Below, one piece after another: positions 5,396-6,906 of a stretch of DNA of 6,906 nt (positions are counted from its first letter, which is position 1; each line of letters starts with the position of its first letter). The translations under genes and the position numbers were made by a program. The notes under the pieces are model-generated. The model was not told the DNA's origin. It made no database searches and was given only the letters and a program-made list of their open reading frames with translations. The stretch is from contig JAAYUT010000016.1 of assembly GCA_012517485.1 (NCBI GenBank), forward strand, positions 1-6,906, in the 5' to 3' direction. The stretch comes from Candidatus Atribacter fermentans (GTDB lineage Bacteria > Atribacterota > Atribacteria > Atribacterales > Atribacteraceae).

Positions 5396-5688
5396 AGGAG
5401 AATTTCGGATTTTTATATGAATTTTTTCTTCAAAAGGTTGATAAAATATTGGATGAAATGTTCTTCCTGTAAACCCACGGCCTTGATAAATCAAGCCCCT
5501 ACAAAAGAATTTAAAATATAGGGGCGCAATGTATTATGCCCATTTTTATTTAATGTAGCGACACGCCATGGCATGACGAGTTTGGACTTTCATCCTCAAC
5601 TGGTGTCACGAAATTGGCTGACGGTCTATTCTAAAAAAGTATACGTAATTATTTTTTATTGTAATCAAAATGTCGTTAGGCAATTGGG
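5396..5688. other. intergenic region with palindromic repeats, no gene
   Basis: Between the dprA relic and the methyltransferase promoter there is no convincing gene. An AAAGGAG at 5394-5400 follows the relic's stop, but the nearest ATG (5418) is too far away and opens only a 33-codon frame that runs into the palindromes. The three imperfect palindromes at 5479-5580 are the only clear structure. Confidence 0.5.
5479..5580. repeat. cluster of three imperfect palindromic units (REP/MITE-like remnants)
   Basis: Unit A (5479-5502) is centred on CTTGATAAATCAAG and ends CCCCTAC. Unit B (5519-5541) is TAGGGGCGCAAT with a degenerate complement ATTATGCCC, which gives one mismatch and one G-U in the stem. 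Unit C (5555-5580) is centred on GCCATGGC with broken flanks GTAGCGACAC and ATGACGAG. Each looks like a decayed hairpin bounded by a GTAGGGGC or GTAGCGAC-type end. Such short palindromes with GTAGGGG/CCCCTAC ends are dispersed in many bacterial genomes; that this genome has more copies is inferred. Confidence 0.55.
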
Positions 5689-5694
5689 TATAAT
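5689..5694 (+). promoter_or_regulatory. consensus -10 box for the methyltransferase gene
   Basis: TATAAT, a perfect match to the -10 consensus, lies 29 bases before the TTG start at 5724. No recognisable -35 sits 16-18 bases upstream (the region reads CAAAAT/TCAAAA), so the promoter may depend on an activator or use another contact. The transcript leader would be only about 20-25 bases. Confidence 0.55.
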
Positions 5695-5723
5695 ATGCTT
5701 AATAAAAAAGAGGGAACTCTAAA

Positions 5724-6386
5724 TTGACTAAACCGAGAATTGTGGAAACCAACCAGGGAATTCAAGGAGAATTTAATGTAACTTTCTATGACCAAATGAT
5801 GAAGCGGTTGCGAGATAAAGGTTGGATGGAAACATCTCAAATCATCAAATCTGGAATCGATAAAGGTTTAGCCTTGGAAATTGAGCCAGGACCAGGTTAT
5901 TTAGGTTTAGATTGGCTCAAAAAGACCTCAAATACCAAACTGATAGCTCTTGATGTAAGTCCCGATATGCTTCAGCTTGCGGGAAAAAATGCTCAGGAGT
6001 ACGGCTTGAGCCAAAGAGTATCCTATGTGTTGGGAAACGCTTTGAGTATGCCCTTTGAAGACGAAAAGTTTGATGCTGTTTTTAGTAGTGGATCACTCCA
6101 CGAATGGGAAGAGCCCCAAAAAGTGTTCAATGAAATCAACCGAGTACTCAAACTGGGCGGCCTCTATTTTATAGGTGATTTAAGAAGAGATATGAATCTG
6201 CTATTGAGATGGTTTCTGATCTGGTCGACCAAGCCAAAAGAAATAATTCCGGGGTTAATTTCTTCAATCCAAGCCTCTTACACCCTTAAAGAAATCATTG
6301 ATATCCTTTGTGAATCTCAACTCCAACCAGCTTCAGTCAAAAAGGATCCTATAGGGTTATCAGTTATCGGTCGAAAAGCAAAATAA
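5724..6386 (+). CDS. class I SAM-dependent methyltransferase (Methyltransf_11-like)
   Basis: A 220-residue protein with the full Rossmann methyltransferase order: motif I LEIEPGPGYLG (51-61), acidic end of strand two LIALDVSPDM (73-82, Asp77 for the ribose), GNALSMPF (104-111, adenine side), FDAVFSSGSLHEW (116-128) and NRVLKLGGLYFIGDLRRDM (139-157). In motif I the usual first glycine is Glu54. The start is TTG at 5724, chosen because GAGGGA (5710-5715) lies 8 bases upstream and TATAAT is correctly placed; the next ATG codons would cut into conserved N-terminal sequence (GEFNVTFYDQMMKRLRDKGW). The substrate cannot be told from sequence; UbiE-like small-molecule methylation is the family default. 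The protein is cytosolic, with no signal or membrane segment. The next gene starts 59 bp downstream on the same strand, so the pair may form an operon. Confidence 0.88.
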   Translation: MTKPRIVETNQGIQGEFNVTFYDQMMKRLRDKGWMETSQIIKSGIDKGLALEIEPGPGYLGLDWLKKTSNTKLIALDVSPDMLQLAGKNAQEYGLSQRVSYVLGNALSMPFEDEKFDAVFSSGSLHEWEEPQKVFNEINRVLKLGGLYFIGDLRRDMNLLLRWFLIWSTKPKEIIPGLISSIQASYTLKEIIDILCESQLQPASVKKDPIGLSVIGRKAK

Positions 6387-6445
6387 AGATTAAGTTTGAT
6401 AACACCATAGTCACTTGAGCTTTCCCAAAAAGAGGTGTTGTTTAA

Positions 6446-6906
6446 ATGTCACGGATTGTCTTTTGTTTAGTCATAATTTTTTTTGTCTGGATAATCAATG
6501 GCAAGTTCATTTCCCAAGGATTGAAGAAAAAGATATGGAGCGAATTTTTTATTCACATTGGTTTTGGGCTTATTTTTACCTTATTGATGAGCGAAATTAT
6601 GCTTAATACTTTCCAAATATGGAAACATGGTGACATTGAATTACTCAAAATTATTGGTTATGTTCTCTTTGTTCCGTCCATCTATTTCGTATTCACGTCG
6701 GTGACCATGCTCAAAACGAAAGGAAACCCAATAGGTTCAGATCGGTACGGAACAACCCAATTGGTTGATCAAGGAATTTATAGCATCATTCGCCAACCTA
6801 TGACCTTAGGAATGGCTCTTTGGTCGTTAGCCCTCATTCTCATTTTCCAATCTGTATTTTCTTTGGTTCTTGGAGTTGTGTCAATGTTCTGTTTTTGGAT
6901 GTCAGC
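6446..6906 (+). CDS. membrane methyltransferase-like protein of the ICMT/PEMT family (3' end outside window)
   Basis: The frame runs open from ATG 6446 to the window edge, 153 complete codons, directly preceded by an in-frame TAA (6443-6445) and by AGAGGTG (6431-6437) 8 bases upstream, so the start is secure. Hydrophobic segments at about 3-18, 34-53, 66-88 and 123-150 predict a polytopic membrane protein. LVDQGIYSIIRQPMTLGMALWSLALIL (106-132) matches the family pattern of Tyr, a few residues, then Arg-His-Pro-Met-Tyr-x-Gly, the SAM-binding segment of isoprenylcysteine carboxyl methyltransferases and phospholipid N-methyltransferases. Here the His is Gln117 and the Tyr is Thr120, so SAM binding or catalysis may be altered. 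The C-terminal catalytic part (usually with a conserved Glu-Glu pair) lies beyond the edge. It follows a soluble methyltransferase by 59 bp. Confidence 0.75.
   Translation, partial: MSRIVFCLVIIFFVWIINGKFISQGLKKKIWSEFFIHIGFGLIFTLLMSEIMLNTFQIWKHGDIELLKIIGYVLFVPSIYFVFTSVTMLKTKGNPIGSDRYGTTQLVDQGIYSIIRQPMTLGMALWSLALILIFQSVFSLVLGVVSMFCFWMS

Noticed and set aside
5479..5580. CRISPR array
   Set aside because: The three units differ in sequence and are individually palindromic, with no constant repeat and regular spacers and no cas genes.
6415..6606. 63-codon plus-strand frame at the right end
   Set aside because: It overlaps the ICMT-like gene in another frame. The ICMT-like frame has the ribosome binding site, membrane segments and family motif and runs to the window edge.

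Overview
The window looks like chromosomal sequence from a low-GC, probably anaerobic bacterium. This rests on AT-rich intergenic DNA, a membrane iron-sulfur protein of the NapH/NosR-like type, a class I cyclic-di-GMP riboswitch, and a moderately GC-richer housekeeping pair (yifB-dprA). No ribosomal RNA or other taxonomic marker is present. Atribacterota or a deep Firmicutes-like lineage is a guess only.

Layout. Positions 2-718 hold the 3' half of a yifB/comM-type Mg-chelatase-like AAA+ gene, followed after 3 bp by a complete dprA (722-1810). These two form a natural-transformation/DNA-processing operon. A 438-bp AT-rich spacer follows, then one minus-strand gene (2249-3406) for a polytopic membrane protein with CP-type cysteine motifs and two [4Fe-4S] ferredoxin motifs. 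About 700 bp without a recognisable gene leads to the most interesting unit: a promoter candidate, a class I c-di-GMP (GEMM-I) riboswitch at 4191-4278 with an overlapping intrinsic terminator, and a 72-residue secreted peptide gene (4379-4597) carrying two GPAPNSGD..PDG repeats. A 12-bp inverted repeat brackets the peptide gene.

Positions 4598-5723 contain no intact gene. They hold two hairpins, a decayed chimeric copy of the yifB-dprA locus (about 5105-5395) and a cluster of three imperfect palindromes (5479-5580). The last 135 bp of the chimera match the 3' end of the resident dprA except for three changes, all silent. The two copies are a direct repeat bracketing about 3.6 kb. This bears on how the segment carrying the FeS gene and the riboswitch-peptide unit arose: by duplication, integration into the dprA 3' end, or recombination with a related strain.

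The right end has a TATAAT box, a TTG-started class I SAM methyltransferase (5724-6386) and, 59 bp downstream, the 5' part of a membrane methyltransferase-like gene of the ICMT/PEMT type (6446 to the window edge). The edge gene has Gln where the family usually has a conserved His.

How the genes fit together: YifB and DprA belong to DNA uptake and recombination. The riboswitch unit predicts that a second messenger, c-di-GMP, controls production of a small exported peptide, which I infer to be induction by ligand. No gene in the window makes or degrades c-di-GMP, and no redox partner accompanies the FeS protein.
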